A stretch of DNA of 64,000 bases from JABDGM01 sp963738665 (GCA_963738665.1 CAVTXL010000014.1:62001-126000), one strand, 5' to 3'; positions 19,153 through 28,749 are shown, counted from the first letter of the stretch. Made by a program: numbers and translations. The notes: generated by a model not told the origin, from the letters alone.

Positions 19153-20248
19153 GAGCTTGATAGTCGGAGCGCGGGCCGCGGCGAAGCGCCTCGTCGACGA
19201 TCCGCAGAATGCCCTCATCATAGCCGATCCCGGCCTGGGCGAGAGCCGCCGCGAAGCCGGACCCCGGCGCGAGGCACGGATTCGTGTTGATCTCGAGGAT
19301 CCATGGCTGGCCGTCCGCATCGACGCGAAAATCGACACGGGCATAGCCGGCCAGCTCGAACAGCCGGCCGCACTCGGCCGCCAGCCCGCAAAGGCGGCGA
19401 AGCAGGACGCGGTCGCTCTCGGGAAAGTCAAATCGCCGCGGCGTGTTTTCGAATTCAAACGAGCCGGCGTCAAACTTCGCGCCACGGCCGACGATCCGCG
19501 GCTTGCCGACAGGGAAGGCCGAGAAATCAATCTCGGCCGCCGGCAGCACAGTCGTCCCGTCGCCCAGCAAGGCCAGGTTGAATTCACGGCCGTCAATAAA
19601 CTCCTCGGCAAAGTAAGGCCGATCAAAGCAGGCTTCACGCGCGCGAATGCAATCGTTGATCTGCTGTTCATCGTCGGCCACGATGATCGAGTTGTCGTCG
19701 ATGGCGAACGAGGCGTGTTCCAGGACCGACTTGAGAATAAACCGGAGACCCCCGCTCCCTCTGGGAGAAGGTTGGGGTGAGGGGAGGACGCCGTCAACCG
19801 ACGCTCCCTCGACCAGCCCTCTCCCAAAGGGAGAGGGTTTCAGGTCGAGTTGCCCGCGTTCACGAATGGTGCTGAGATCGACCCACCTCGGCGTCGGCAG
19901 ATGCGCCGCGACGAGCCGCTGCTTCACCGTGACTTTATTCGCGGCCGCGACAATCGCGGCGGTCGAACATCCCGTGTAGGGCACGCCGTGCGTGTCCAGC
20001 ACGAGCGGCACGGCCGTGGCGAGCGCGTCGCTGCCGCCTAGCGACTCGACGCGGTTGAAAACAACGTCGGGGCGCAATTGCTCCAGCTCGTCGCGCAGCG
20101 ACGACAGATCGAGCGTGCAGGCCAACGCGGTCACATCGTGGCCGGCCCCGCGCAGCGCGCGAACGATCGGCGAGCGATCCGGGTCACTATCTTCGGCCAG
20201 GCCGGCGGGGTCTTGGCTGGCATCGTTGTAGAGGAAGGTGATCCGCAT
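19127..20248 (-). CDS. ATP-grasp ligase, D-Ala-D-Ala ligase-like (second of pair), with inserted repeat
   Basis: 373-residue ATP-grasp enzyme. It has an N-terminal Rossmann-like preATP-grasp domain (MRITFLYNDASQ), a substrate segment (HGVPYTGCSTAAIVAAANKV) and the ligase core: EFIDGREFNLALLGDG, AGYARVDFRVDADGQPWILE and EINTNPCLAPGSGFAAALAQ, with the metal-binding Glu and Asn. Family members activate a carboxylate as acyl phosphate and join it to an amine; cell-wall D-Ala-D-Ala synthesis is possible, but two copies beside an aminomutase and acetyltransferases favour another peptide. Between RERG and LRFILKSVLEH a ~32-residue segment rich in Ser, Pro and Gly is encoded by a palindromic repeat (19745-19840) that keeps the frame. 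The start codon shares one base with the upstream stop (TAATG). Confidence 0.88.
   Translation of the reverse strand: MRITFLYNDASQDPAGLAEDSDPDRSPIVRALRGAGHDVTALACTLDLSSLRDELEQLRPDVVFNRVESLGGSDALATAVPLVLDTHGVPYTGCSTAAIVAAANKVTVKQRLVAAHLPTPRWVDLSTIRERGQLDLKPSPFGRGLVEGASVDGVLPSPQPSPRGSGGLRFILKSVLEHASFAIDDNSIIVADDEQQINDCIRAREACFDRPYFAEEFIDGREFNLALLGDGTTVLPAAEIDFSAFPVGKPRIVGRGAKFDAGSFEFENTPRRFDFPESDRVLLRRLCGLAAECGRLFELAGYARVDFRVDADGQPWILEINTNPCLAPGSGFAAALAQAGIGYDEGILRIVDEALRRGPRSDYQAHVSHSAYL
19745..19840 (-). repeat. Palindromic repeat inserted in frame inside an ATP-grasp gene
   Basis: The element contains a 9-bp perfect stem at 19817-19837 (CCCTCTCCC, loop AAA, GGGAGAGGG) and a related half-site, CCCTCTGGGAGAAGG, at about 19754-19768. 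Read with the gene it encodes KPSPFGRGLVEG and LPSPQPSPRGSGG. It interrupts neither the frame nor the conserved flanking strands and resembles the hairpin at 14994-15012. Confidence 0.75.
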
Positions 20249-21301
20249 TATGACAGTCTCGCCCTGCGAGACGAAACGGCCTCTCGCAGAGCGGGAGGAC
20301 TACACTTGCGACCAGATGCACAACTGCGCGAACTGGCCGACGCGACAATCTTTTCGATCAGCTCAACGTACGAGATGCCGAACGCCGTGCAGATCATCGG
20401 CAGATCCGAGTGCTGCGGATGCAGGCCGGCCAATGGATTGATCTCAATCAATTGCGGCTGCCCGGCCGCGTCGCAGCGGAGATCGATCCGTCCGGCGTCG
20501 CGCCCGCCGACCGCCCGCCACGCGGCCAACGCAATCCGCTCCGCCTCCGCCACCACGGTATCGCCGCCAGCCGGAATAAAGCGATACTCCACGCGCTGGT
20601 CGCACTCTTCTTTGTTGACGTACGAATAGACCTCGGCCTCGGCAGCTGTTTCGCAGCACAATTTCCATCGTCCCAATCACGCTGGCCTCGTCGCCTCCGC
20701 CAAACAGGCCGACCGTAAATTCGCGCCCCGGCAGAAACGTCTCGACAAGCACCGGCTGCTCGAACTTCGCAAGCAGCCGCTGGCAGATTTGGCCCAGCCC
20801 GGCGCCGTCGGCGATTTTGGACGCGGCGTCGATTCCCTTGCCAGTCCCTTCCGCCACCGGCTTGGCCAACACGGGAAACGGCAGCCGAAACCCATCCAGG
20901 TCGTCCTCGTTTTCGATTAGTTGCCAATCGGGCGTCGGCACGCCTGCCGCGCGGACCAGCGTCTTCGTCCACGCCTTGTGCAAGCAAATCGACGTGACGG
21001 CCGGGTCAGCGAACGTGTACGGAATTTCGTACACCTCAAGAATCGCCGGCACCTGCGCCTCGCGGCCGATGCCGCGGAGCCCCTCGCAAATGTTGAACAC
21101 CAGCTCCCAACGGTCGCCCCGGGCCAGCCGCTCCACAAGCTGCCGCGCATGGCCGATGCGATCCGTCTCGTGGCCGAGTCGCGTGAGCGCATCATCAATC
21201 GCGTCGATCGTGCCGATCTGATCAAACTCCGCCGTCTCCTCTGCGCCATAGCCGGCCGCCAGATATTCGTCGCGCAGATCGTAAGTGAGACCGATGTGCA
21301 T
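20248..21301 (-). CDS. ATP-grasp ligase, D-Ala-D-Ala ligase-like (first of pair; frameshifted)
   Basis: Start ATG 21301 (MHIGLTYDLRDEYLAAGYG). The N-terminal domain includes VFNICEGLRGIGREAQVPAI and YEIPYTFADPAVTSICLHKA, typical of D-Ala-D-Ala ligase relatives. The ATP-grasp core has FPVLAKPVAEGTGKGI and ETFLPGREFTVGLFGGG. Near 20655 the frame changes; the other frame continues with EAEVYSYVNKEECDQRVEYR and the metal/substrate motif IEINPLAGLHPQHSDLPMIC, ending at TAA 20248-20250. The NPLAGL-HSDLP motif differs from the NTNPCL-GSGF motif of its neighbour, so the two ligases probably use different substrates. TAATG couples it to the second ligase. The upstream aminomutase gene ends 180 nt away and may be in the same transcript. 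One inserted or deleted base is the likely cause of the shift. Confidence 0.85.
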
Positions 21302-21393
21302 GGGGCACCATCAGCCGGCACGCGCTAGCGTCCGGTTCTTATTCGGATTGGGAATGAAGGCTGCGCAGTCAACGCACGAATCATTCTGCCTGA

Positions 21394-21438
21394 AGCTGAA
21401 AGCTGACGGCTGACGGCTGATAACTGACGGCTGACAGC
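21394..21438. repeat. Short direct repeats of GCTGACGGCTGA
   Basis: Four to five imperfect copies of AGCTGACGGCTGA occur in the 180-nt gap between the aminomutase gene and the first ATP-grasp gene (GAAAGCTGACGGCTGACGG, then GATAACTGACGGCTGACAG). No hairpin or promoter is evident here. Confidence 0.7.
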
Positions 21439-21481
21439 CCTGCGATGGGTGCAATTGCCGCGCAGCCGTCAATAGTTGGTG

Positions 21482-22907
21482 CTAGACCGGATCATAATAC
21501 CGGAACTGCCGGCCCTCGTAATTCCGCAGCACGATCCAATCGCCGTCACGGCCGACGACGCTGTCCGGCTGCAGCGGAATCTTGCCGCCGCCACCGGGCG
21601 CGTCGATCACATAGGTCGGCACGGCGTAGCCCGTCGTGTGGCCCCGCAGGCCCTGGATAATCTCCAAGCCCTTCGCGACCGGCGTCCGGAAGTGGGCCGA
21701 GCCGCTGATCGGATCGCACTGATACAAATAATACGGCCGCACCCGCATCAGCAGCAGCCGGTGCATCAGTTGCCGCATCGTCTCGACGTTGTCGTTCACG
21801 CCCTTCAGCAGCACCGTCTGCGCCCCCAGCGGAATGCCCGCGTCCGCCAGCCGGGCGCAGGCCTGGGCCGATTCGGGCGTGCATTCGTCCGGATGGATGA
21901 AGTGCAGGCTCATCCAGATCGGGTGATACCGCCGCAGCACGCGGCACAGCTCGCGCGTGATCCGCTGCGGCAGTACGGCCGGCATCTTCGTCCCGATGCG
22001 GACGAACTCGATGTGAGGGATCGCCCGCAAGTGGCCCAGGATCCAATCGAGCTTGTCCTCGCTCAGTGCCAGCGCATCGCCGCCCGAAATCAGCACGTCG
22101 CGAATCTCAGGGTGGGCCCGCAGATAATCGAACGCCGTCAGCAGCCGCTTCTCGTTCGGCACTAGCTCGCCGTGTCCGACCACGCGCGAACGCGTGCAGT
22201 AACGGCAGTACGTCGAGCAGAAATCAAGCGGCAGAAACAGCACGCGATCGGGATACCGATGCACCAGGCCCGGCACCGGGCTGTGGCTGTCTTCGCCCAG
22301 CGGATCGTCGGCCTCGCCCGGCGTGCGAACGAACTCATTAGGCGTCGGTACGACGGTTCGCCGCAGGGGCTGCAGCGGATCTTCCGGATCGACGAGGCTC
22401 ATGTAATAAGGCGTGATGCCCACCGGCAGCATCGTGCCTCCGTCGACCATCGCCTGCCGTTCACCGCCCGACAGCCGCAGGATCTTCTCGAACTGTTCCA
22501 GCGTCCGGATGCGATGCCGCGATTGCCATCGCCAATCGTTCCAGTCTTTGTTCGGCACGTCCGGAAAGTGCAGCCGGCGGAACAGCCGCGTCCGCGGATT
22601 GCCGCCCGTCGACTTCAAAAACGCCAGCGGACCCGCCTGGCCGAGCTGCTCGCCGCTCGGCAGGCTGACCACCACCGCGCCGCCCGTTGCCCTCGGCCTG
22701 CCCCAACAAGGGCAGCGGCCGCTGGCGGTAATCGCGCCGCGGCAGGCCGCCATCGGTCGAAAAATCAAGAGGTGGAGCGACCGGCACGCCGTCTCCGGCG
22801 AACGCCAAATCCGTGGAAAAAAGGGAAGAAGGTAGGTCCAGAGGACCGGGAGGTTCCTCGTCACTGGCCAATTGACTGCTTTGCTCGCAGTCAGTGCTGC
22901 CAATCAT
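21482..22907 (-). CDS. kamA: Lysine 2,3-aminomutase family radical SAM enzyme
   Basis: Radical SAM/PLP enzyme expected to convert L-alpha-lysine to beta-lysine. The radical SAM cluster motif is DFCSTYCRYCTRSR (CxxxCxxC). The N-terminal NKDWNDWRWQSRHRIRT, the LISGGDALALS glycine-rich strand, HFRTPVAKGLEIIQGLRGHT and VIDAPGGGGKIPLQP (PLP-binding Lys preceded by a conserved Asp) are all diagnostic of KamA. ATG 22907 gives MIGSTDCEQSSQLASDEEPP as N-terminus; the frame changes near 22690, before GGAVVVSLPSGEQLGQAGPL. The alternative is EpmB, the EF-P beta-lysylation mutase, but no epmA or efp lies here and the protein has the full KamA C-terminus. It leads the ligase/acetyltransferase operon, so beta-lysine is the likely building block. 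Confidence 0.88.
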
Positions 22908-23235
22908 CCGTGGGGCTCCAAAGAGAGTCGAGCTTTAAGAGTCGCACGGCCGGTTCGACTCGAACCCGGCCGGGCGCTGGCCGCCATCGAGGGCAGCCGA
23001 GCTGGGTGGTGCCTGGCCTCATTTCCAGGCCGACACACCCAGATTTATGCGATGTCCTTCCATCCTATTCGTAAGGGCGGGGACTGTCCCCTTCGCCAGG
23101 ACCGGCTCCGACCTAGAACCGGTCCCATTCAGCCCGGCCGCCACGATCGATGCCAGCACATCGGTTCCGTTGGGACGAATTAAAGTGATGTCCAAGCAAA
23201 CTGTCAATCCGGTATCGACCAACAATCCCGCGATT
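22908..23235. other. Gene-free 330-nt gap
   Basis: No convincing gene. It holds a GGGGACTGTCCCC palindrome near 23081-23093 and an imperfect CCGGTTC/GAACCGG pair just downstream. Upstream sequence for kamA shows no clear promoter. Confidence 0.5.
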
Positions 23236-23801
23236 CTATAGAAATGCCGCCCATGGGTCGGCGGCCATTCCGCAATCTGCCCGGCCGTCCCGACCGGGAA
23301 CCAACTTTGCCTTCATCACACCGTTAATCCAACCGCCTCGGGATGCAACCCGCCCGCCCGTCAAAGCCGCCACGCAACGTATGAGAATCATTGGCCCCCG
23401 CCGCGACGAGACAAGACGGAAACTGCCAAGTTTTCCGAGATTCTCGTCCTTGTGGCCCAGCCAATCACTGCCGTCCCAGCCACGCTCGCGCTCCAACCCT
23501 GGGACCGCCGCAGAACGGGCACGCATTCGCCGAGAATCGGCGCGGTAACCATCCACTCGCACTCGTCGGCCGGCGCGATATTCACCGATTTCTTTCTGAG
23601 TTGCCTCGTCCGAAATCGAATTCGCGGTCGGCAACTGGCGCAGCTCCGCCGTAACGCGCCGCCAGGCCTCGGCAAATTCGGCGGCGCTCTCTCGCTTCGG
23701 GCAGATCGTCACTTCCACCTCGGTGCCCGGCGGAAACGGACCCCCACGACGCGAACGTCCCCCAGCGGCAAAACGGTGACCGAAGCTTCGAAGGTCTTCA
23801 T
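23236..23801 (-). CDS. Small hypothetical protein, antitoxin-like N-terminus (frameshifted)
   Basis: ATG 23801 starts MKTFEASVTVLPLGDVRVVG; after a frame change near 23730 the reading goes on as EVEVTICPKRESAAEFAEAW and RQLPTANSISDEATQKEIGE followed by YRAGR. This first ~80 residues (beta strand, proline-rich turn, helix, terminal xxEIxxYRxGR) resembles short antitoxins found beside PIN-domain toxins in planctomycetes and cyanobacteria. Such proteins normally stop right after YRAGR. Here the frame runs on for another ~80 residues (VDGYRADSRRMRARSAAVPG and beyond) that do not match a family I know; they may be a decayed downstream toxin fused by indels. The assignment is tentative. The divergent dockerin gene begins 148 nt away, so the two share an upstream region. 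Confidence 0.4.
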
Positions 23802-23948
23802 ACGATTATTGTAGGATGCGCGGCGGGAAAACGAGCAGGCAGCCAAAGGAGTGCAGCGAAATCCCCCGGAATTTGCCCGCCGCTCCCACCCGAAGTAAAA
23901 TACCGGCGCAGTGATTGGCGACGCCAACCTTTGGTGACGAGGTGTCCG

Positions 23949-24767
23949 ATGGTCGCACGGCGTAGTTTCCTCCGCCTGTTGTTAGCGCTGGTATCCGCTT
24001 CCTCCCTGGGCGCCATCGCCGCTGCGGATCCGCCGCTCTCGCTCACCAGCTATCGCTTCATCACGTCCAAAAGCCTGCTCGATGTTCGCACGAGCGACGG
24101 CACCGCCGACATGCAGCTCAACATCTTGGGGCACTTCGGCCTGGTTACGGGCTGGAATGAAGAGGTCGATCCCACGGCCCACGTTCCGCGGCTGGATCCT
24201 TTTGCCCAATTCACAGACGTCGACGCGATTCTGTTCGATCCGCGGCGGGCCACGCCCCTACCTACGCCCGGTTGGGACCTCGATAAGACGCTCGGTCTTT
24301 CCGGGCTGACCGGCACCTTCACCCAGCCCGACGACTTGTTCTTTCTCGGCGCCGACGGCCACGGGCAAGCGATTCGGCTCGAGGCGAAAGTTACTGGGCC
24401 GCTATTGCATTTGACCGGCGGCAGCACCGACCCCTGCTGCAACGACGATCTCTACAGCGTCGACGCCTGGGCCCACCAGTTGCCTTGGGCCGATTTCAAC
24501 GGCAACGGAGCCGTGGACGCCGGCGATTACGCCATGTGGCGGCAAGATTATGGAGCGACCGTGAAACAGGGCGGCGAGGGCGACGCCAACGGCGACGGCA
24601 TCGCGAATGCGGCCGACTACACAATCTGGCGCAACCAATTGGGCCAGACCGACGGGATGAGCAGCCTCGCCCCCGGCCAGGTCCCCGAGCCGGCGACGAT
24701 CTGCCTGCTGATCATCGGGATGTTCGTCTCTTTGGCTCAGTACCCTCGTTCGCGGCGAAAAGGCTAA
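23949..24767 (+). CDS. Exported protein with dockerin type I repeats and PEP-CTERM anchor
   Basis: 272 residues, intact. The signal peptide RSFLRLLLALVSASSLGAIAAA starts after ATG 23949; the upstream TTG 23931 is less likely. The central ~150 residues are an unrecognised beta-rich domain (SLTSYRFITSKSLLDVRTSD). Two calcium-binding dockerin-like loops follow, ADFNGNGAVDAGDYAMWRQD and GDANGDGIANAADYTIWRNQ, with the alternating Asp/Asn pattern of a dockerin type I pair. The C-terminus is VPEPATICLLIIGMFVSLAQ plus a basic tail, a PEP-CTERM sorting signal. The dockerin-PEP-CTERM combination is a common planctomycete pattern; whether a cohesin partner exists cannot be seen here. It probably sits at the outer cell surface. 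Confidence 0.85.
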   Translation: MVARRSFLRLLLALVSASSLGAIAAADPPLSLTSYRFITSKSLLDVRTSDGTADMQLNILGHFGLVTGWNEEVDPTAHVPRLDPFAQFTDVDAILFDPRRATPLPTPGWDLDKTLGLSGLTGTFTQPDDLFFLGADGHGQAIRLEAKVTGPLLHLTGGSTDPCCNDDLYSVDAWAHQLPWADFNGNGAVDAGDYAMWRQDYGATVKQGGEGDANGDGIANAADYTIWRNQLGQTDGMSSLAPGQVPEPATICLLIIGMFVSLAQYPRSRRKG

Positions 24768-24839
24768 TCCAGTGCGGAGGGTCGAAACTGCAACGCAAGA
24801 AATCGTAAGACATTTGAACATGAGTCGCGTTGGCGCCAC

Positions 24840-25061
24840 CTATCTTTGCATCATGGCGAAGCCCAGCACGTCGATGCCGAACTGCCCAGCCAAAAACGCC
24901 AGCCGCTCTTCCAGCCACCGTTTGCGGTGGTCGAAGTTGCGCTCGGTGAAGGGATCATCGCCGCAGAGAAAACAGCGGCCCGCGCAGCGATCGAGTGCAC
25001 GACGCCACGTCGTCGGCAAAGTAGCAGGCAGACTCCGTCTGCCGTAGCAGCCCCCGCGCAA
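24840..25061 (-). pseudogene. Remnant of an IS200-type (REP-associated) transposase
   Basis: Residues LDRCAGRCFLCGDDPFTERN and FDHRKRWLEERLAFLAGQFG followed by IDVLGFAMM match the N-terminal strand-helix region of Y1 HUH transposases of the REP-associated group, whose members in planctomycetes typically read RCVRRAFLCG...EHRREWIRQRL...DVLGFAVMSNHLHVVLR. The reading stops just where the HxH metal-binding motif and the catalytic Tyr region should begin, so the gene is truncated and inactive. Its N-terminus is also unusual. A TTGACA-16-TACACT promoter pointing at it lies at 25138-25165, inside the dispersed repeat, which suggests that repeat is the upstream part of the same mobile element. Confidence 0.65.
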
Positions 25062-25134
25062 GGCGTGATCCCGCCATTCGTTGACAATGCCCCTAGGACA
25101 CGCGAGGAACCGTAGTCAAATCGACGACGACGGC

Positions 25135-25220
25135 ATTAGTGTACAGGCGTATCAATGCATGTCAAGAGGGCGAGGAAGAAAATTTAGCTGGCAAATCCAG
25201 CCGTACTTCGCTAAAGAATG
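25135..25220 (-). repeat. Dispersed promoter-bearing repeat, copy 1 (divergent)
   Basis: Similar to 28629-28720 and, inverted, to 36798-36896: TTGACA/TACACT promoter, then a run of GTCC/GCGAGGAAGAAAATTTAGCT and the block CAAATCCAGCCGT. This copy is the most diverged outside the hexamers. Confidence 0.65.
25138..25165 (-). promoter_or_regulatory. Promoter within repeat copy 1
   Basis: On the minus strand, TTGACA (25165-25160) and TACACT (25143-25138) are separated by 16 nt. It points at the transposase remnant ending at 24840. The hexamers are identical in all three repeat copies although spacers differ. Confidence 0.6.
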
Positions 25221-25613
25221 TAAAAGATGGATGGCCCCAAAGGGCCAAAGGCCAAGGCAAAACGAAGCATGGCCCCAAAGGCCGGTCCCACCGCCAGAAA
25301 TAGCGCAGAGCATGACCAGCAAGGCACGGTTCTGGCTTGCTACGTACGCCCAAGCAACAGACAGTATTGTGACCATGAGACCCTCCCAGAATCCCGTTCA
25401 CACTGGGGAAAACAAAGAGAGATCTTGTTGTCGGGGAAACAAAGGGCCCCAGCGATCCACGTGGCGGCATTATAGCAAACATCGCAACGCGCGGAGGGGA
25501 ATGCGACCGATGAATGAATCGGTCATCTGCCAACCTGCTCGGGCGGCGCCACTCGAAATGGCGCCGTGGTTCGTTTGAGAACCCGACTCACAGCGCCGAC
25601 TGCTTAACGATCC
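25221..25613. other. Gene-free region after repeat copy 1
   Basis: About 390 nt without a supported gene. It contains small imperfect repeats of GGCCCCAAAGG (25235-25280). Reading frames here are Trp- and Cys-rich and look non-coding. Confidence 0.5.
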
Positions 25614-28098
25614 CTATTTGCGATGCTCCCAGCGGGCTTCATACGTGAATCCTGGCTCAACGTTGAGTAGCCCGAACGCAAGAACTCGGCCTTCCAGCGT
25701 ATCGAAATTGTAGGCCGGGGTGACCCGCTCCGGCACTTTTTCTTTTCCGTTCTGGAACCGCAGCAGCTCAAAGTTCTGGTACTGCCTGCCCTCAGGCAGC
25801 AGCAGCCAGCAGCTCACGAGGCCCGTCTCGTCATCGACGTAGAAGGACGCGGAATCAGCGGCCCCTGTCGCCGGCTGGCGCGACATAAATTCGATCGGCA
25901 AATCCACCGCCTCTTGCGGTGGCAACTTCGATAGATCAAACACGACTTCGAAGACGTTTACGGGCGGGCTGTCGGCGCTCGCCGACTCTTGACTTCGGCG
26001 TATCGCCGCCGGCACCCGCTTGTTGAGTGTGCGTACTTCTACCCGCTCCGTCGGCCACCGCGAGCGGACGGTGAAACGGTTCGCTGTCGGCTCTGCCTTC
26101 TTAATCCGCATGCGGCGATAGACGAACGCTTTCGAACGCTCATCCGCCGTTGGCGACGAAGCCATTTGCAACTGGCGCAGGTCCACTACCCGCATATCAG
26201 CAATCACTTCAATCCCCTTATTTTCAGGAGGTTCAACCTTCGGCACCTCCTCAACGGCCATCCCGACAAACGGCTGCATCGGACCTCCCTGGAGCAGCTC
26301 GCTCATCAGGCCGTAATCCTGATTACTCTGGGCAATGCCCTCAATCAGGCGCTGGGCAACCTGCGACTGGTGGTACCATTTGGCGGCGTAATAAGGCAGG
26401 ACAACCAAAATTGGGACAAGCAGCGGCACGTAGACATACGATGTCCAGTCGCGATAGTCCAGCAGCGAGCTCCATAATCGCCGTGTTGCCGATTGTTGCA
26501 GCTCCCGCGTTTGCGCTGTTTCCAGCGCTGTCGCCGGTACTGGGCCGCGCGTCCCTGCCGCAGTTACGGGCGGCGCTAGTTCATTTTCCGCCGCAAGCGG
26601 ATCCCAAGGCGGCCCGGTTGGGATTGTCGCCCCAAATAAGTCCGAATGAGAGCGACACGCGCTGCGGCCGACACAGTAACCATGCCGCACGAGCGCGCTT
26701 ATCTCCAGGGGGGAAAAGCGGTCGAGGTCGGTGCGAATGCCGGCCGCCATGCGTTGCACTTCCGGATGCGCGGCGGTGGGATCTTCCGCTTGTTCGATGA
26801 CGCTAGAAATCGGTGCGAAGACAAATCCTGGCGTGCCGGAGAATGTATCGGTCTCCAGTTGCCAGACGCGGTCCATTACGATATCCGTGGCGCGCATCGA
26901 GGTAGCGATCAAACCGCCGGCGCTGGCGTTTCGGATCTTGAATTGTTTGCCCGCGTCGCTGACCAGCACAGCATCAAAACAAGGATTGGGCGAACGAAAG
27001 CAGGATTGGCCAGATGCCTGCTGAACGGCCGCGTCCACCAGTTGGCGATTGAGCCACAACTGCTCGCCGGCTTCAATTTCGCCGTCCTCGCTCTGGGCCG
27101 ATTCCAACAGCACAGCGGCGTCTGGATCGGACGGAGAAAGACCGGCGAACGCCGGTTCCCGCGCCAGGTTCTCGTGGTTCATCACGTCCCATAGACTGTT
27201 AAGCAGTTGATCTAAGGATTGGCTCGGTTGCGAACCGTGCGACGCTCCTTTTCTGACCAAGTCCAACATTTGGGCGAGACGGCGAAGCGGAGTGTCTTCC
27301 GCGCCTTGCGCCGCAGCGTCGAGTGCCCGACGCACTTTGTCCGCATCGGCCAGATCGTCCTTTTCGAGCCGGACCTCTCGCGCCATCCACGACCGCTCCA
27401 TCCAACGGAACATACGCACACCCAAATTGTCATAGACACCGCCATCGGTGAATGCCAGCCGGCCGAATTGGCCCGGGTTGGCTCCGACATCCTGATCCTG
27501 CAGTTCGAGCGGCGGGAAGAAACCTGGAAATGCCGACGACGCGGTCACGGCCATTGGCACGGTGGCCAATCCGGTGTGAATTCGATCGAAGCGGAATCGT
27601 TGGCCCGGCCGTCGCCGTTGCATTATTAGGCCGTCACGAGTAAACGCGCACAGGCAACCCTCGCTCAAATTCGTCGCCAAGATATTGAGCCGCGGCCGTT
27701 CAGGTAACTGGAACAAGCAGGTGTCGCCATACAGGAACTTCTCATAATGAAATTCGAGCAGTCCCGTGCGCGTCAGTTGTCGAATCGGTCGTTGCAGAGT
27801 TAGCCGGCGCAGCGCGCAGCGGAATTGCCAGTGGATAGCGGCGCACCACGCGATTGCGCACATCGAGTTGGACAAACCGGATCAGTTCGGCTGCGGCCGC
27901 GTCAAATTCCTCCAGAGGACCATTGTAGCGCTTCCAATTCAGGACCAGGTGCGCCGCCAGAACGCTGCCGCCTGAGACGGAGGTGATGTTCGTGACCTGC
28001 GGCAGAATATTTGCTTCCCGCAGGAAGCGGATCATGCCCAGATGAAAAAGCGTGGCGCGGAAGCCGCCCCCTGACAATGCCAACCCGATGCGATGCAT
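25614..28098 (-). CDS. Patatin-like phospholipase with long C-terminal region (frameshifted)
   Basis: Start ATG 28098: MHRIGLALSGGGFRATLFHL supplies the oxyanion-hole motif GGGxR, and NITSVSGGSVLAAHLV the nucleophile elbow Ser. The frame changes near 27800; the rest reads on to 25614. FTDGGVYDNLGVR provides the catalytic Asp of the Ser-Asp dyad, so acyl hydrolase activity on lipids is expected. Residues beyond ~430 form a large extension with one membrane helix (YVYVPLLVPILVVLPYYAAK) and a beta-rich C-terminus with VRTLNKRVPAAIRRSQ. There is no signal peptide, so the catalytic part is probably cytoplasmic or membrane-facing and the tail is across or at the membrane. Isolated gene; promoter not recognised. 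The shift lies in a CGCGCAGCGG region and is probably an indel. Confidence 0.82.
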
Positions 28099-28628
28099 GA
28101 TTACTCCCCGCCACAGACAGCAAATCGGCGGCAGAGAAATGCGTGTGATAAATGGCGCGCTACGCACTCTCCGCGCCAACCAGGCTCTGCCGACTTGCGC
28201 CCAATCTCTTTATTATCCCACACGGTTTTCCCATGGGAATAAGCAGTTGGTCTCGCTTTGGAGAATTAAATCCGTCGCGGGGGCTTCGGAACGCACAACG
28301 AGGGATGGTTCTAGTCCCGAACACACGAAAAAGGGCACACACACGGGGCACACATGGGAGCACACATGGGGACAACCACACGTTCGTCCGATCTCCTGGC
28401 CATTTTAATGCGTCACGGCGGGGATTTCTACGTGCAACTTGTTTGTGCCTGCTACAGAGTCGCCTGAATCAGCGCGCGGAAAAGGCGGCTTCAGCTTAAG
28501 AACTGCGCCGCGCGGGCGGCGGCGCGCAGTGTGGCCGCGGGATTTGCTCGGCGTGAGGCTGGAAGCGCGGCTGAATCGGCCGCGGCCCTAGGGGAGCGCG
28601 AGCAGCGAGGCTCGGCCGCGATGCCGGT
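28099..28628. other. Gene-free region with short repeats
   Basis: No supported gene. It holds the GGGCACACAT repeats (28333-28372) and, from about 28500 to 28628, a G/C-rich block (GAGCGCGAGCAGCGAGGCTC) that adjoins promoter repeat copy 2 and may belong to the same mobile element. Confidence 0.5.
28333..28372 (+). repeat. GGGCACACAT(GGG) short tandem repeat, copy A
   Basis: Three to four degenerate units of GGGCACACATGGG end in GGGGACAACCACACGTTCGT. The same arrangement recurs at 29231-29310, ending in the same GACAACCACACGTTCGTCC. Confidence 0.75.
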
Positions 28629-28656
28629 AGTGTACACGCGTTCCACAGCGTGTCAA
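28629..28656 (-). promoter_or_regulatory. Promoter within repeat copy 2
   Basis: TTGACA, 16 nt, TACACT on the minus strand. It would transcribe toward the start of the patatin-like gene (28098), about 530 nt away, with no transposase left downstream. Confidence 0.6.
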
Positions 28657-28720
28657 GCGGGGTCGCGAGAATAAATGGACCGCAAATTCCAGCCGTTTTC
28701 GTTAAAACGTGGCTGTCCCC
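28629..28720 (-). repeat. Dispersed promoter-bearing repeat, copy 2
   Basis: The minus strand reads GGGGACAGCCACGTTTTAAC, GAAAACGGCTGGAATTTGCG, GTCCATTTATTCTCGCGACC, CCGCTTGACACGCTG and so on to TACACTACCGGCAT. Copy 3 at 36798-36896 is very similar; copy 1 is more diverged. The promoter hexamers lie at 28656-28651 and 28634-28629. Confidence 0.8.
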
Positions 28721-28749
28721 CTCGCGTGTTCCCCACCCCTCGCACCCCC

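Noticed and set aside
19127..21301. Cell-wall D-Ala-D-Ala ligases (ddl) with mur genes
   Set aside because: Two different ligases lie side by side with acetyltransferases and an aminomutase, and no mur, fts or racemase genes are near, so a direct ddl label is not supported.
25152..25376. Hydrophobic Trp-rich minus-strand frame
   Set aside because: It begins inside the dispersed repeat, has no ribosome binding site and is composed of GGCCCCAAAGG repeat translations.
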